Shown here piece by piece: positions 1-11,191 of a DNA stretch of 64,000 bases. The translations under genes were made by a program, and so were the position numbers. The first letter of the stretch is position 1, and each line of letters begins with the position of its first letter. The notes under the pieces were generated by a model. It did no database searches. It worked only from the letters and a program-made list of their open reading frames with translations, and was not told where the DNA came from. Where the stretch lies: contig CM061142.1 of assembly GCA_030789695.1 (NCBI GenBank), forward strand, positions 605,997,659 through 606,061,658, in the 5' to 3' direction. This DNA comes from Scilla litardierei (taxonomy: Eukaryota; Streptophyta; Magnoliopsida; Asparagales; Asparagaceae).

Positions 1-2412
1 GAGGGGCTAGTGTGAAAAGGGATGGGATTAGTGGCATACTTGTAAATATTTAGAAGGGCGAGGGGCAAAATGGTCTTTTGGTCTAAATGAGGTGAGTGTG
101 TAGAAAGAATTGTGTGCATAAAGTAATAGCAAACTTGTAAATACATGAAAGCTGAGGGGTAGTTTTGGGAGGGCACTATAGTCATTTCACCATGATGCAT
201 GCTGATCCTAAGGTGGTTCTAGAGAGATATTTTCTATGAACACTCTCTCCTTCTTTTCATTTCTTCTTCTTTCATTTTTCTTCTCCTCCCATCCTCCCAC
301 CTTGGCCGAACGCCCCCTCCCCCTCCCCCTTTTCATTTAATCAAGACTCTAAAAACCTAATTTCAACTCAAAAATCCAAGAAACCCTAGGTTACTTCAAG
401 GAGAAAGAAAGGTGGAAGGAAGAGAGAGAAGAAAGGAAGAAAGGGGGTTTCTTGAGGTATGATTCTAACTTTGATTAGGGAATTTTTATTTTGGGTTATG
501 ATGGTGTTATGATGTTATTTAGATTGCTCATGATCTTGAATTCATGTGATATGTGTACAACAGATCAAAAAGATCAAAATTTTCCTTGTTTTTCTTAGCA
601 AATCACCCTCTCCTAAAATTCAGAAATTATGTTGTGAGTTTCTACCTGAATTCTGGTCACTGTGGTTTGAATTACTTTCTGGAAAAAAATATATAATTGT
701 AGCTATTGAAGTTCTACCCAGAATTATATAAAACTTGACATATGTTGAGTTCAATACGTACTAGTAAAAATTCAATCTTTACAACATGTCTGAATTTCTT
801 TCAGACTGGACACAGTTTAGTAAAATGGAGCTCAGTCCCTGTACACTCTATAGAATTCTCTGTTCTTGGTCATGTTGTACAGTTAACAAGTTTTTCTACA
901 ACTTCATCTCAGTGCATGTTTTTCGAAATTCTGACTGCAAGATGCCCTAAATTAGCAATTATTACAGACCCTGAAATCTGTCTGAAAAATAGTCTGAACA
1001 GGTTACACCAAACAATTCACCATAAATCATCTAGTCCACATTTCTGCATGAAATTTTATAGGTGAATCCAGTACTACTATATCTTCAATTTTCATTTGGA
1101 GAGTTTTGTCAAATTCACAAAGAAAATGGATGAAATGTCTGATCTTTATAGCTGTTCCAGCAAGTTCCAGCAAGCTGGACTGTTTGGATGAAGTTGAAAC
1201 TTGTGGTGATGTCAATTTTCCATTCCATTATGCATGGATGTTGTGTTAATTGAAAGAATGCTTAGTTATGCTATTTGTTACGAAATTTGATGATGTGACA
1301 ATATGCAATTCTATGGCGTCTGTCACGTGTTTATTGAAATGCCCAAATGAATCTGAAGTTAAAGAAACTTGGGAAATAGCCATGAAAATACTTGTGCCAT
1401 GTACTATACTTATGAAATTGCATAAATCTATTGAAGATTATGACGCGTGATATGTCAACTGGGATGTATCGATCTGCCCTAAGACGGGTGACCATCCTAG
1501 TATGGGGATAGGAGAAGATTGGGTATTACTTAACCATAAGGGACTGGACTGAGAAGATAGGGGAAAAGAGATGTGATGTGCGATATTTATCCCCACTCGC
1601 CTTTACCGGGAGTGGAGGGGACTTGGTGCTTGTGTTACTATGGAATTCCTCACTCCTGCCAGGGACGGAGGAGCTGAGAGGCCCGACGTACAACGTCCGT
1701 ATCCACTGCGTCGTGTGCTATATTCACCCCAAATTTAAGGTGAGGTCCAGGCCCTTATCTTTAAGTGATACACAGGCTTCCAAAGAGTCACTAATATCTG
1801 TTAATTAAAGAACTTCATATATGTTGTTGTTACACAATTTTGTGTTGTACTCTTCACTTTGGTTACCTGTACTCCTATTGTATCCATACTCATAACCCCT
1901 AAATGATTCCCCTACCATAGTTAGTTTCATACTGTGCACGTTTTGACATGCTTATTTTACTTTTCAGGTCTTGAGCAGTTGACGCAAGAGCATGATCTCC
2001 CTAAGGAGATTACTCAGACGTGAGTCGTGACTTGGGGACACTACTCTTTTGGGGCTGTGCCTTGTAGTGTGGGTTGGGTAGAGTAGTGAGTGAGTTGTCT
2101 TTTGTAGTTGTGGAATGTGTTGGTAGCTTGTAGTACTACGCATGTATACTTGAGTTAGTTTCACTTTTTACTTGATGCTGTTGTGTAGTTACACTCTTTA
2201 GTCATGTAATCTGTGGTTTTGTACTTTCTGTGATGGCAGTATGTGTCTCTCTTTTATATGTGTGTGATGTATGATCCCAGCATTCGTAGTGGCCTGCTTA
2301 ATGTGTGTTGTCTATTCACGCTTGGAGTAATACCGCGGCTTGTCAAGCTCCATCATCCTTTTCCAACGGTGTGGATTGCCCTATAAGGTATTTGTGAGAA
2401 TGTGGCGTGACA
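1..2412 (+). repeat. Gypsy-type LTR, 3' portion, cut by window edge
   Basis: This is non-coding sequence read as the downstream part of a long LTR. It ends in GGCGTGACA, the same terminal motif as the LTRs ending at 5910, 24381 and 49984. Before the end it carries the TAGTGGCCTGC and ACCGCGGCTTGTC boxes that also close those LTRs. A hairpin-rich block at 1595-1700, with ACTCC...GGAG stems followed by GAGAGGCCC, matches blocks in LTRs B and E. The AAACCCTAG near 380 and the purine-rich tract at 400-450 look like transcribed leader. Whether it is a solo LTR or the 3' LTR of a full element cannot be told, because its start lies outside the window. Small ORFs here have no recognisable domain. Confidence 0.7.
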
Positions 2413-3034
2413 GGTCGGGCTCAAGCCCGGTACGTTTAACCAGGCCACAGGCCAAACCCGGCCCGTATCCAGGGCCAGGCTGGCGGGGGTGCCCAGATTG
2501 TCAGGTCAGCCCGGTTTTTTCGCTATGATGAATGGTCATATGATCGACGAATGGAAATATTGCGGGGCGGGGCAGGTATTAAACTACCCAAGCTTGCCTC
2601 GACTCATCTATAGGCCGGGGCGGGTCGGGTCGCGAGCCGGGTCGGGGCGGGTTCTTTCTTACCAAAACCAGGTCGGGCCGGTCGGGTCAGGTCATTAGTG
2701 CCATCCATATGAATCCCAAATAAAAATTTTATTTGTGAATTGGGAGAATTTTGATTTATTTGGTAATTTGGAATTGGGAATTGGCCCAATTAGGAAAACC
2801 GTGGAATAGAGTATGAGTTATGGGTTATTCGCTGACTGCATGGTCCACATCACAATAGTAAGATTTTTTAGAACCTCTATATCTTACCGGGGTAGGCCGG
2901 GTGGGCCGGGGCGGGCCGGGGCACATACAAAGCCCAAGCTTGCCCCGACCCGGCTGCGGGCCGAGTCGGGCCGGGTCAAAACTGGGTCGGGCCAGGTCGG
3001 GGTCGGGCGGGTCAGGCCATTACTGCCATCCCTA
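2413..3034. repeat. GC-rich GGGTCGGGC repeat segments, possibly hAT-like non-autonomous DNA element
   Basis: Two very GC-rich stretches (about 2413-2700 and 2890-3034) are made of degenerate GGGTCGGGC/GGCCGGGGC words and are separated by ordinary AT-rich DNA. Both end in similar text, GTCAGGTCATTAGTGCCATCC and GTCAGGCCATTACTGCCATCCCTA. The reverse complement of the second end starts TAGGGATGGCA, a start typical of plant hAT-type short elements. I see no matching left terminus and no clear target duplication, so the class is an inference. No coding content is recognised. Confidence 0.45.
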
Positions 3035-3036
3035 AT

Positions 3037-3103
3037 GATCGTTCCAGCAGGAACTGTCATATGACCGTTCCTGCAGGAACTGTCATATGACCGTTCCAGA
3101 CCC
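3037..3103. repeat. 26-bp tandem repeat, about 2.5 copies
   Basis: The unit at 3037-3062 is repeated at 3063-3088 with two substitutions, and a third partial copy follows. Each unit contains the near-palindromes TGCAGGAACTG and GTCATATGAC. It sits directly left of solo LTR A. Confidence 0.85.
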
Positions 3104-3112
3104 CCTTTAGGG

Positions 3113-4122
3113 TGTCACTCCCCGCTCCCTAGGATACATAGGGGGTTGTGGGTGAAGACGAGAGCGTAGCTGAGCAGGTCCACTGCACACTGCTGGGATA
3201 GTACATGTACGGTTCCTAACCAACCAAACAACCACAAAAGCACAAAGAATCACAAACAACGACACAGAGAGTCCACAAAACAAAGAAACACAAACTTTAA
3301 ATAAATATACCAATAATGTCCATTATACATCAACTTTATGTACAACATCATATGCAAGAAAACCCCAACTACAATATCACGCTTGGGTACATATCAACAC
3401 TCCCACTCCCACTCTCACTACCCACACCTAAACTCCAAAACATACTCCAGCTCCCTGCCACCAACACCTCAGGAGCAACCTGGAAAGCCACAGGTGGGAC
3501 ACGTCAATGCGTGACATAGTAGGAATTGCCAACTCCAACTAGTAGGCTATTATGAAAATGCAACTAATTTACATGCAACCATGGCAATGTGAAAATGAAG
3601 CATGGAATGAGCTAAAGAAATATGCTAAAGGAAACTTGAGCATTACACAAAGTAACAAGAGCTAATGTGCCATGGCATTAGGAAACTAGAGCACTACACA
3701 AACTATAAGGAACAAGTGTAAGGATAGCAAGTAGACATGTGTAGCATGTGGGTAAGTGAAGCATGTAATTGAGTAAGGTAAACAAGCAAGTAATAATTAA
3801 GTAAGGTGTACAACTAATCAAGTAAACAACTAGTAAGTAAATTAACAATTAAGTAAGGGATTAACTGGAAGTAACATCAACTGAAATAGCAAACAACCGA
3901 TGAATCACATGTCGTGTGTCACTGTGCTCATAGCACCATCATATCATCTCCGTGCATCATTTGTCTCATGGCCCCATATCAATTTGTCTCATATCCACAC
4001 GTTAAATGGCGCATTGCCATACATCCATCATCTGATGTTTCATTCTTTCCAGAAAATTCATACAAGTTGTACTTATCAAAGAAAAGCATACCCGCAATCA
4101 CACAACACACTTATATCACAAG
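3113..4122 (-). repeat. Solo LTR A (gypsy-type), left segment
   Basis: This is the left part of a reverse-strand LTR whose right part is at 24382-26629. The left end reads TGTCACTCC and the right end at 26629 reads CCATTACA. In sense orientation this gives TGTAATGGCC...GTGACA, the same ends as LTR B. The flanks are TAGGG (3108-3112) and TAGGA (26630-26634), a 4/5 match to a 5-bp target duplication. Joined length is about 3.25 kb and no internal coding region is present, so it is read as a solo LTR. The gap holds element B, with TSD ACAAG at 4118-4122 and 24382-24386. Nothing coding is seen here. Confidence 0.75.
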
Positions 4123-5910
4123 TGTAATGGCCCCAATCTTTATATACACGTATTTTTGGAATGACTACATGCATATAAAATTTGGGGGTATTTCCATCAT
4201 TTTTCCTTTTAATTTTGGTTATAGGCATTATTTTTATAAATTTTTGCAAAGCCCAATTGAATATTTAAACAAAGTATTAGATAGAAATACTTGTATTAGT
4301 AAGTGTATGTGGTATTTTGTGGAGTATTCTTAATTAACAAAAGAAAGAAAAGAAAAGTACAATCAGCCACCTGCTACTTAGGAGGTGGCTGCACCACATA
4401 ATTCCCCACCTAACCTCAATTAGGTGGCGGGCTTAGCTTGCTTTGGGGAAGCTTGAGCTAGCTAGAAGAGAGATTAAAAGTATATTGCTTTGGGAAAGCT
4501 TTGGGGAAGCTAATTACTTCATACATGTAAGTTTGCCAAATTGGGAACTAATTATATTGCTAACTATGATTCAGTACACTTGTAAAATAGCTATGGTGAA
4601 TTGTAGAAGAGGAATTACTTGTTTTTATTCACATTGCAAGTATGTTTTCATTATGCAAGTTTCCAAATGAATCTGAAATAGAGAAGTGAAGTAAATGACA
4701 ATGTGAGATGTAAATGCAATATGAAAATTGTGAAGTAAGACTGATGATGAATATGAGTTTGATATGCATAACTAAAGAGTTGTATAACACTTGAAAACAG
4801 AGTGAGAAGAGAGAACGGATCTGGAGTCTTCAATCCATTCAGAAATGGGTGAAGCTCTAGATTTGGGGTTGGGGGGAACGTGTAAATAGTAGGCTTTTAA
4901 GAAGTGGACCCTTATGATGATTTCTCACCCACACTTCCGGCAGCCGGCAGGGGGAGTAGACAGGGTTAGAGAGGCCGGTGGTGTACTCGTGATGCACCAT
5001 GACGATAAATGATGTTTTGCTCCGTTTTTCACAGAAAAACCGAGATATTCCACTCCCGACAGAGGAGTTACGAGAGGCCCCTTCAGTGCTCGTGTTACTG
5101 GTTGAGGTACCACATGTCACTCACCCTCGGTGAAGTCTAGCTTCTTAAAAGTGTCCTACTAGTTATACGGATTCCCAAACATGTGAATTGATAATTTAAT
5201 ATAATTGTTGTTAATTTACATTGTTGCCGTCATGTTGACATGTCTCATTTCCTTTTAATAATGCATGTTTTAATATGAACACCTTGTATGCTCTGTTAAC
5301 CCTTTACTCTTAGACCACCCTTAGATAGGTAGTCCGGTTCTAAAATGGGTCCTACCTAGCTTAGTTAGGATTCCTACTAGGGTCACACATTGATGTGTCC
5401 TATTAATATTTTCAGGTCTCGAGGTAGTGACACCAGAGTCGGGAGGTGTATAGCCTGCTACTTCTTCCTCTCCTCAGGTAAAGCTGGAGCCATCAAATGG
5501 AGAGTTGGTCCAACTGGACTTCCCTGGGTTAGACTAGGAAGAGTGTGGTACCGGTGTGGACACTTTTTTGGGTTTCTTGAGGGTGGGTTTTCCTTTTTGT
5601 ACTACCCCCTTTTTGTTGTACTTTTGGTACCCTTTGGTACTTGTACATATATGTATAATGTATATTGTACAATGATGTTCCGTACAGTTTACTTTTCAGC
5701 ACTACGGTTTTAAATTTTGTTGGAGCATTGTATTTATTACTCTTGTGTACTTTTCCAGTGTATCGCAGTGGCCTGCTCAGATAATTTTTAGTCTAACCAA
5801 AATCAAAGCCTTGTAGTATTTGGACGTTAAATGCTCAAAGCACGTGTCTAGATACTACGGTGGCCTAGTCCACCATGTATCTCCCGTATTTGGGAGAGCA
5901 GGGCATGACA
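4123..5910 (+). repeat. 5' LTR of gypsy element B
   Basis: Starts TGTAATGGCC and ends GGGCATGACA. It aligns along its length with 21741-24381 but lacks about 911 bp present there (22088-22998), replaced by about 31 bp at 4481-4511 that copies the local GCTTTGGGGAAGCT text. The missing piece carries the CGGCCG palindrome array. A hairpin block lies at 4925-5085 and a terminal stem-loop at 5813-5858. Confidence 0.9.
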
Positions 5911-6035
5911 TGTTTCTGTGGTGGCCCATGCAGGTTCTCTCACATTACGATATGCGTAAGAATAGTACGAGTAACGCTCCAATATTATAATCCTTATTTT
6001 GTACTGAACATTGTTTTCCATGTTCAGTTTGCAGA
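5911..6035 (+). other. Leader of gypsy element B
   Basis: Short untranslated stretch between LTR and gag ATG. The usual TGGTATCAGAGC primer site is not seen directly after the LTR, so the priming tRNA is unknown. The stretch GCAGGTTCTC...TGTTCAG just before the ATG could be intron-like, but this is weak. Confidence 0.5.
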
Positions 6036-7106
6036 ATGGATAACATGAATGGATCACCCATGAACAGGACTCCCACTTCTGATGCAGCATCATCTGAGGC
6101 ATCCATGATGTGGAAGATTCTGATATGCATTCTAGAGCATATAAGTCAGCTGGAGGATAGGGTGGCTAGTGGCATGGCACAGAAGCCAGGAGGTATCAGG
6201 CAGTTTAGAGCCTTGCACCCGAAGTCTTTTTCGGGTAAAGAGAGTCCACTGGAGGTGGACGAATGGATCAGGCATACAGAGGATGATTTGTCAGTTGTAG
6301 GGTATCCGAAGGATGGATGGGTGGATGCGGCAAAGAGGCAGCTGACACATCAGGCACGAGATTAATGGGATGTATATGAGCTAAACTTGACTAGACCGAT
6401 CTCGTGGGAGAAGTTCAGAAAGCTATTTGAGGCACAGTTCCTTCCAGAGACGAAGAAGGATGAGTTATGTCTGAGGTTAAAGCACTTGACTCAAGGACGA
6501 CGGAGCGTAGATGCTTATGATGTGGAGTTTTCATTGTTGAGCAATTTCGTTCTGGAGTTAGTGAAGTCGGAGACTACTAGAGCCAGACGATTCAAGATGG
6601 GGCTGGACCCAGAGTATAGAGTATCAATGTCGACTATGGTTTTGACACATGGGGATGTATTGGAGGCGGTCAGGATGTCTGAGACTCACCTGAAGAGTGT
6701 GGGCAGGGCACCAGCAGCAGCAGAGAGACGCCCTGTAGGTCAGCAGAGGAGTTTTCCTAGCCTACCCAGACCACTCAGTTCAGGAGGCATGGAGCTCCAC
6801 CAGCATCACAGCGGCGAGTGTCCTGCAGATTTTGTGGGTAGCCGGGATATGAGCAGAAGGATTTCAAGTTTATTTCCCGGAGGTGTTTTACATGTAGTTA
6901 GCCAGGACACATCCGAAAGTAGTGTCCTCAGTAGGGGTAGACTTCAGCCTCGATGACATAAGTGGCAGCTATGTTGATGCAGCAGAGGACCCTTCCGCCG
7001 GATCCACAGAGACTTCCATTGCCAGCACCACCAGCACCTGGTACTATGACTCTGAGAGGACCACCCAGACCTCCCCATCAGTACAGACCACCAGGAGGGT
7101 GGCTCC
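6036..7106 (+). pseudogene. gag: Gag of gypsy element B (broken)
   Basis: The start ATG at 6036 follows the leader. The capsid-type retrotransposon gag domain runs from about 6200 to 6700 (FRALHPKSFSGKESPLEVDEW, later WEKFRKLFEAQFLPE and LTQGRRSVDAYDVEF), as in plant gypsy Gag. One stop (TAA) at about 6363 splits the domain. At 6818-6945 two zinc-knuckle-like segments follow in another reading frame; the second reads CFTC-S-TAG-PGHIRK with TAG where Gln is expected. The capsid ORF therefore shifts frame before the knuckles. The C-terminal end was cut by insertion of element C at 7107 and continues at 18063. The role would be virus-like particle assembly and RNA binding in the cytoplasm; here it is inactive. 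Confidence 0.9.
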
Positions 7107-8778
7107 TGTTGGATCCTGTTGATGGCAAACAGCACTAGAAGGGGGGTTGAATAGTGTTGTATAGATTATAAAACCATTTCGTTGATTAGCATAACACAAT
7201 AATTCCCTTCCAATGTTGCCTAAGAAACCAAGTAGAGTGATCTACGCTTGGTTCTTAATCAGCAAAGTAATCTTTTAATTACAAACAGATCAGAATTACA
7301 ATCAGAGAGATATTTATACAGCGGAATAAAAAGATCAACTTTGCAATATATTAATAAAGAATTACAAAGATGATATACTGACAATAAAGAAATATCTTGC
7401 ACAATTAAATAAAAACACGCAGAAAGCACGCATAGACAAGAGATTTTTATCCTGGTTCCCCACAACCTAGGTATGTTCAGGCCCCGACCAATCCGGTACA
7501 AGATTCAATCCACTATTGCCTTAGCAATACAATTACCTAGTTTCACTCGCTAGGATTTCCAACGACCTAGTATCCCTACCAGGATTTCCAACCACCTAGA
7601 CTTGTCTAGGATTTTCACAACCCTTATCACAAAGGGAATCACAAATAAAAACAAGATCCAATTCTCCATAATATTTGATGGAGATTGGTTTACACCCAAC
7701 AAGAATTCTATAGCCAAGATAATATTGCAATTTGTGCTTATGTGGCTAAAAGAATTCAAAGTGATCTTAGATCACACAAAGAATATAGTTTGATTCAATG
7801 TGAAGATCCTTTCTGTTTTTCAAAACTCCTTCAAATAATATTAAAATAAGAGTGAGATATTTAGAAAAACAACTTTAAATAGTCAAAAATAAAATAGATA
7901 TCAGAAAAGAATTTCAGATATTAAAAACTATAGATCAGAAATTTAGAATCAGAGTTTCGGCTACGAAGACGAGAGCTATTTAGAACTTTTAAGAATATAG
8001 CTTTAGCTCAAAATGACAGAGAATTGGTGTTTAGAAATGTTCTCAAGAAGCTCTATTTATAGAGTTTCAAAGGCGTTTTTGAATTTCAAAAACGTTTGAC
8101 TTCTGCCCATAAATCAAGGAAATGAAATCGAAACCAGGAAGTCAAACGCAGCAAAAACACAGCTGATAGTCGACTCCCAAGGGAGTTAGTCGACTCCCAA
8201 AGATTTTTCACTGAAAACTTTGCTCACAGCTGGTAGTCGACTCCCTCCTTTGGTAGTTGACTCCCAGAGCATGTTTTCACTGAAACTGAGTTGAAAAGAC
8301 ATGTAATCAACTCCTGGGTGTCCGGAGATTGACTACGAAGAATTAAGTGAGTAGCTTATGCTCTCAAAGAGTTTTAAAAACGAGTTTAAAAACTTTTGTT
8401 TCGTAGATCATTTTGTGTGTGTGTGTGCAATAAGACTTGGCTTTAACATATTCCTAGAAAGACCAACTCACACACTAGACTTAAATGAAGACTACTTGAA
8501 GCCGATCAGATGTTGATGTAGATGCGCGATTCACTTTGAATTTGAGCTCCTCTTTCATTTGGCTTGAGCACGTTCTATGAGCTAGCTTCACTTGTGCTAG
8601 ACTTGGAGCTATCAAATTCGTCTCCATCCTCTGAGGGCGGTTGAGTTTCTTCGGAGTATGCATAAAGCTATTGATCGCACAACCTGCACACTTTAGATAG
8701 TGTTTATAAGTACACTAACATCATTTGGTGTGCTCATCATCAAAAAACTACTTAGGGGTGGGATTCGATTTCCCATCA
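7107..8778 (-). repeat. 3' LTR of element C
   Basis: Plus-strand ends are TGTTGGATCC and CCCATCA. It aligns throughout with 16346-18062. A TATA box (CTATTTATA on the plus strand) is at 8053-8061. Repeats of the AGTCGACT core sit upstream in sense direction at about 8165-8280. A TG microsatellite is near 8413-8426. Confidence 0.92.
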
Positions 8779-8792
8779 CTCTCCCCTTTTTT
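8779..8792 (-). other. Polypurine tract of element C
   Basis: The reverse strand reads AAAAAAGGGGAGAG directly before the LTR start TGATGG. It primes plus-strand synthesis in this class. Element F has nearly the same tract (62182-62195). Confidence 0.85.
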
Positions 8793-9317
8793 GATGATGG
8801 CACTCAAATGAAAAATAAAATGAATAATAGCATAATAGAATGAAAAGTAAGATAACTTACTCCCCCTTCTTAGATGAGGTATGACGTACTCATACTCCCC
8901 TTACATCAAAGCAGGTTAGCATATATCACTTATTCATTTTCATGTTTTGCATGTACCAATTTTTTCCCCCTTGTCATCAATCAAAAAAGATGACAACCAT
9001 AATAACATCAAAGTATGTTGAATAAAAATTTAACAATCAAGCAAAGTTCAACAATCAATCAAGCATTTTATCACGTAGAAAAAAATTCAACCAAATGTAT
9101 ATATCTGCAAAAAAGGTTAGTAGTTCAAGATATATATAGGATGCCATGAATGATATATCAATGGTTTAAACCATGTCATAGCATAATCATAAGCACTGTT
9201 CCAACTACTAGAGTTGATACCATAAGTCCAAGTCCACCACACCATAGTAAAAATTATTATAAAACCAAAGTGCATTGTTTCAAAAGAGCATTGTTTTTAA
9301 ACTTAAGCCAAAAGAGT
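8793..9317 (-). other. 3' untranslated spacer of element C
   Basis: AT-rich sequence between ORF3 and the polypurine tract, with no coding signal. It contains the TTTGATGATGGCAC / TTGTCATCAATC text also seen before the polypurine tract of F (TTTGTCATCATC). Confidence 0.6.
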
Positions 9318-10479
9318 TTAAGAAGATCCACCATTCTTCTTCTCATTCTTTAGCTCCTTGATCTCATCAAGGATCATATCAAGGGTCTTGTCGGTCATTT
9401 CGTTGCATTTAGCCTTCAAGTTAGCTACCTTTTGGTTGAGCTTTTTAAAGCCTTTCTCTTGAGAAATCTTTAGATTCTCAATTTTCATCAAGAGCATGTC
9501 TTGAAGCTCAATGATATAATCGGGCACATCCTCCAGTGGTGCTTCTTCTTCTTCTTCCCTTTCATCCTCTTCTTCATCTGAATCAACAGCAACATGTTTC
9601 TTACCTTTCCTCCTCGAGGTTGAGCTAGCTTCACCGACTAGCTTCTCTTCTAGAACATTTTGATCGAGGTCTCTGTGAAGACCCATTCGGCCGAGTGCAC
9701 GAGCATCAAACACAAGGCCGGGTTCCAAAACCTCAGTTTCATTATCCAAAGGAATGTCATAGGCATTGAAGAGGATGGTGAGAAAGTGACCAAGAGCTAG
9801 AGGGGATGAAAGTCTATTGGAAGCAGCAGATGAAAGAATTAAGGCCATAATAACTCAGTACCAATTGACTCGAATATTGCCAAGCATAGCATAGATGCAC
9901 TTAGCTTGCTTCTCAGACAGAATAGAGTGACTGCCAGACTTTTGGGTAATATTGTATAATAGAATATTTGCCAGAATTCTGCCTGGATAGCGAAGATCCC
10001 CACACGGTAATTTAGTTAGGAAAATTTTTCCAGGCACGTACATTTTATCCAATGTATCCCCATCGGTCATTTCGATCTCATCTAGCAGTTTTCCTGTAAA
10101 AGGAATCCCTAAAGCATGACCTAATGATTTAACTGTAATAGCAAGCTTGGTGTCAAGAACTTTGGTGATGAAACAAAATTTAGCAAGGTCGATGTCCATT
10201 TTAGCATATAATAAGTGGACACGTCTTGGATAGCAGAGATACATGTTATCAAATGAAAACAGGTTAGACGGATTTTGGAACTCCAGGATACTATCAATTC
10301 TGTAGTTTTCAACCTTCTTAAGTTTGACAAATCTCTCATGGAGAATTTGCCTTTTGGTGATATTGATAAACTTATCATAATTAGTAGATTTAAAGAGATA
10401 TGGTTCAATGATCTCTCTTTCACTTAGAGAAGATTCATTGATCTTCCTCCTCTTTCCAATTACTTTCTTAAAAGGCATG
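9318..10479 (-). pseudogene. ORF3 of element C (plant retrotransposon extra ORF)
   Basis: Chosen start is the ATG at 10479 (MPFKKVIGKRRK); upstream codons to 10511 are also open. About 386 codons run to TAA/TAG-side end at 9318 with a single in-frame TGA at 9855-9857 (NWY-stop-VIMAL). The N-terminal half has the LG..LGIPFTG pattern and a following VNW box, shared with ORF3 of element F and resembling the family annotated as putative plant transposon protein. Then come a basic RRKGKK patch, a Glu/Asp-rich run (around 9540-9590) and a C-terminal Lys/Leu heptad region that looks coiled coil. No signal peptide or membrane segment is visible, so an envelope role is not supported. Function is unknown. 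It lies where SIRE-type elements carry their extra ORF. Confidence 0.7.
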
Positions 10480-11191
10480 TTGATAGTAAACTGAAATATG
10501 AAAGATTTCAAAGAGCCAAAATGAAGTATTCAAGAGAGGAAATAACGATTATACCTTGATCTTGAGGTTCTCTTTGAAAGAAAATGAGGGAATAAGAGCT
10601 CCTAGGAAGAGAAAGCAAGAAGCCAAAAAAATTTCAATGGAGATGATCTCAATGGGGTAGTCGGCTAATTAGGGCATGGGTTGAGGGTGATTTAAGTTTT
10701 GAGATGAAGAGAAGTTATGAATGATAGATTTTGGATCTAGAGAGTGAAGGGTTAGGATCAATTTCTCTTAGTGGGTTTAAGTCATTCCTTGGTTATGAAC
10801 CTAATAGGCTCAACAAACCCCAATAGGAGCTAGTCAAAAATCAAGAAATCAAACACAGATTTTCGGCTCCGCACTCTGGTAGTTGACTCCCTAGGGGTGG
10901 TAGTCGACTCCCTGCTGGATTGAGCAGTTTTCTCATCCAGAGGGTTTTGTAATACGATGGTTGGAATGTTTGGCCAAAATCCTTCACGAGCAAATATAAT
11001 CAACATATATACGCATTTATATGAAGCAAAAAAAATTAAACTAACATTTAAACATTCATATAATTAAGTTTTGTGAAGCAATTTTATTTTTCCCGCAAAG
11101 CATTGATATGATTTGAGTTCTTCCTCCTTGGTTTAGAGTACCTGAAAAATATGATCGTTTATGGTACTCTTTATACATTGAGTCCAAAGGG
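10480..11191 (-). other. Spacer between gag and ORF3 of element C, site of missing pol
   Basis: No protease, integrase or RT motif is visible in any frame. At 10870-10912 there are two copies of the LTR motif (TAGTTGACTCCC and TAGTCGACTCCC). Gag ends just above at 11192 and ORF3 starts at 10479, so the whole pol has been lost or was never present. Confidence 0.7.

Noticed and set aside
1964..2164. Short ORFs in the left LTR as small genes
   Set aside because: No domain or conservation visible; within LTR sequence whose end is defined by GTGACA.
5911..5960. tRNA-iMet primer site for element B
   Set aside because: TGGTATCAGAGC is not present after the 5' LTR; no confident match to another tRNA end could be made by eye.
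9855..10511. Host gene on the reverse strand
   Set aside because: Position between copia gag and polypurine tract, and shared boxes with ORF3 of element F, show it is part of retrotransposon C.
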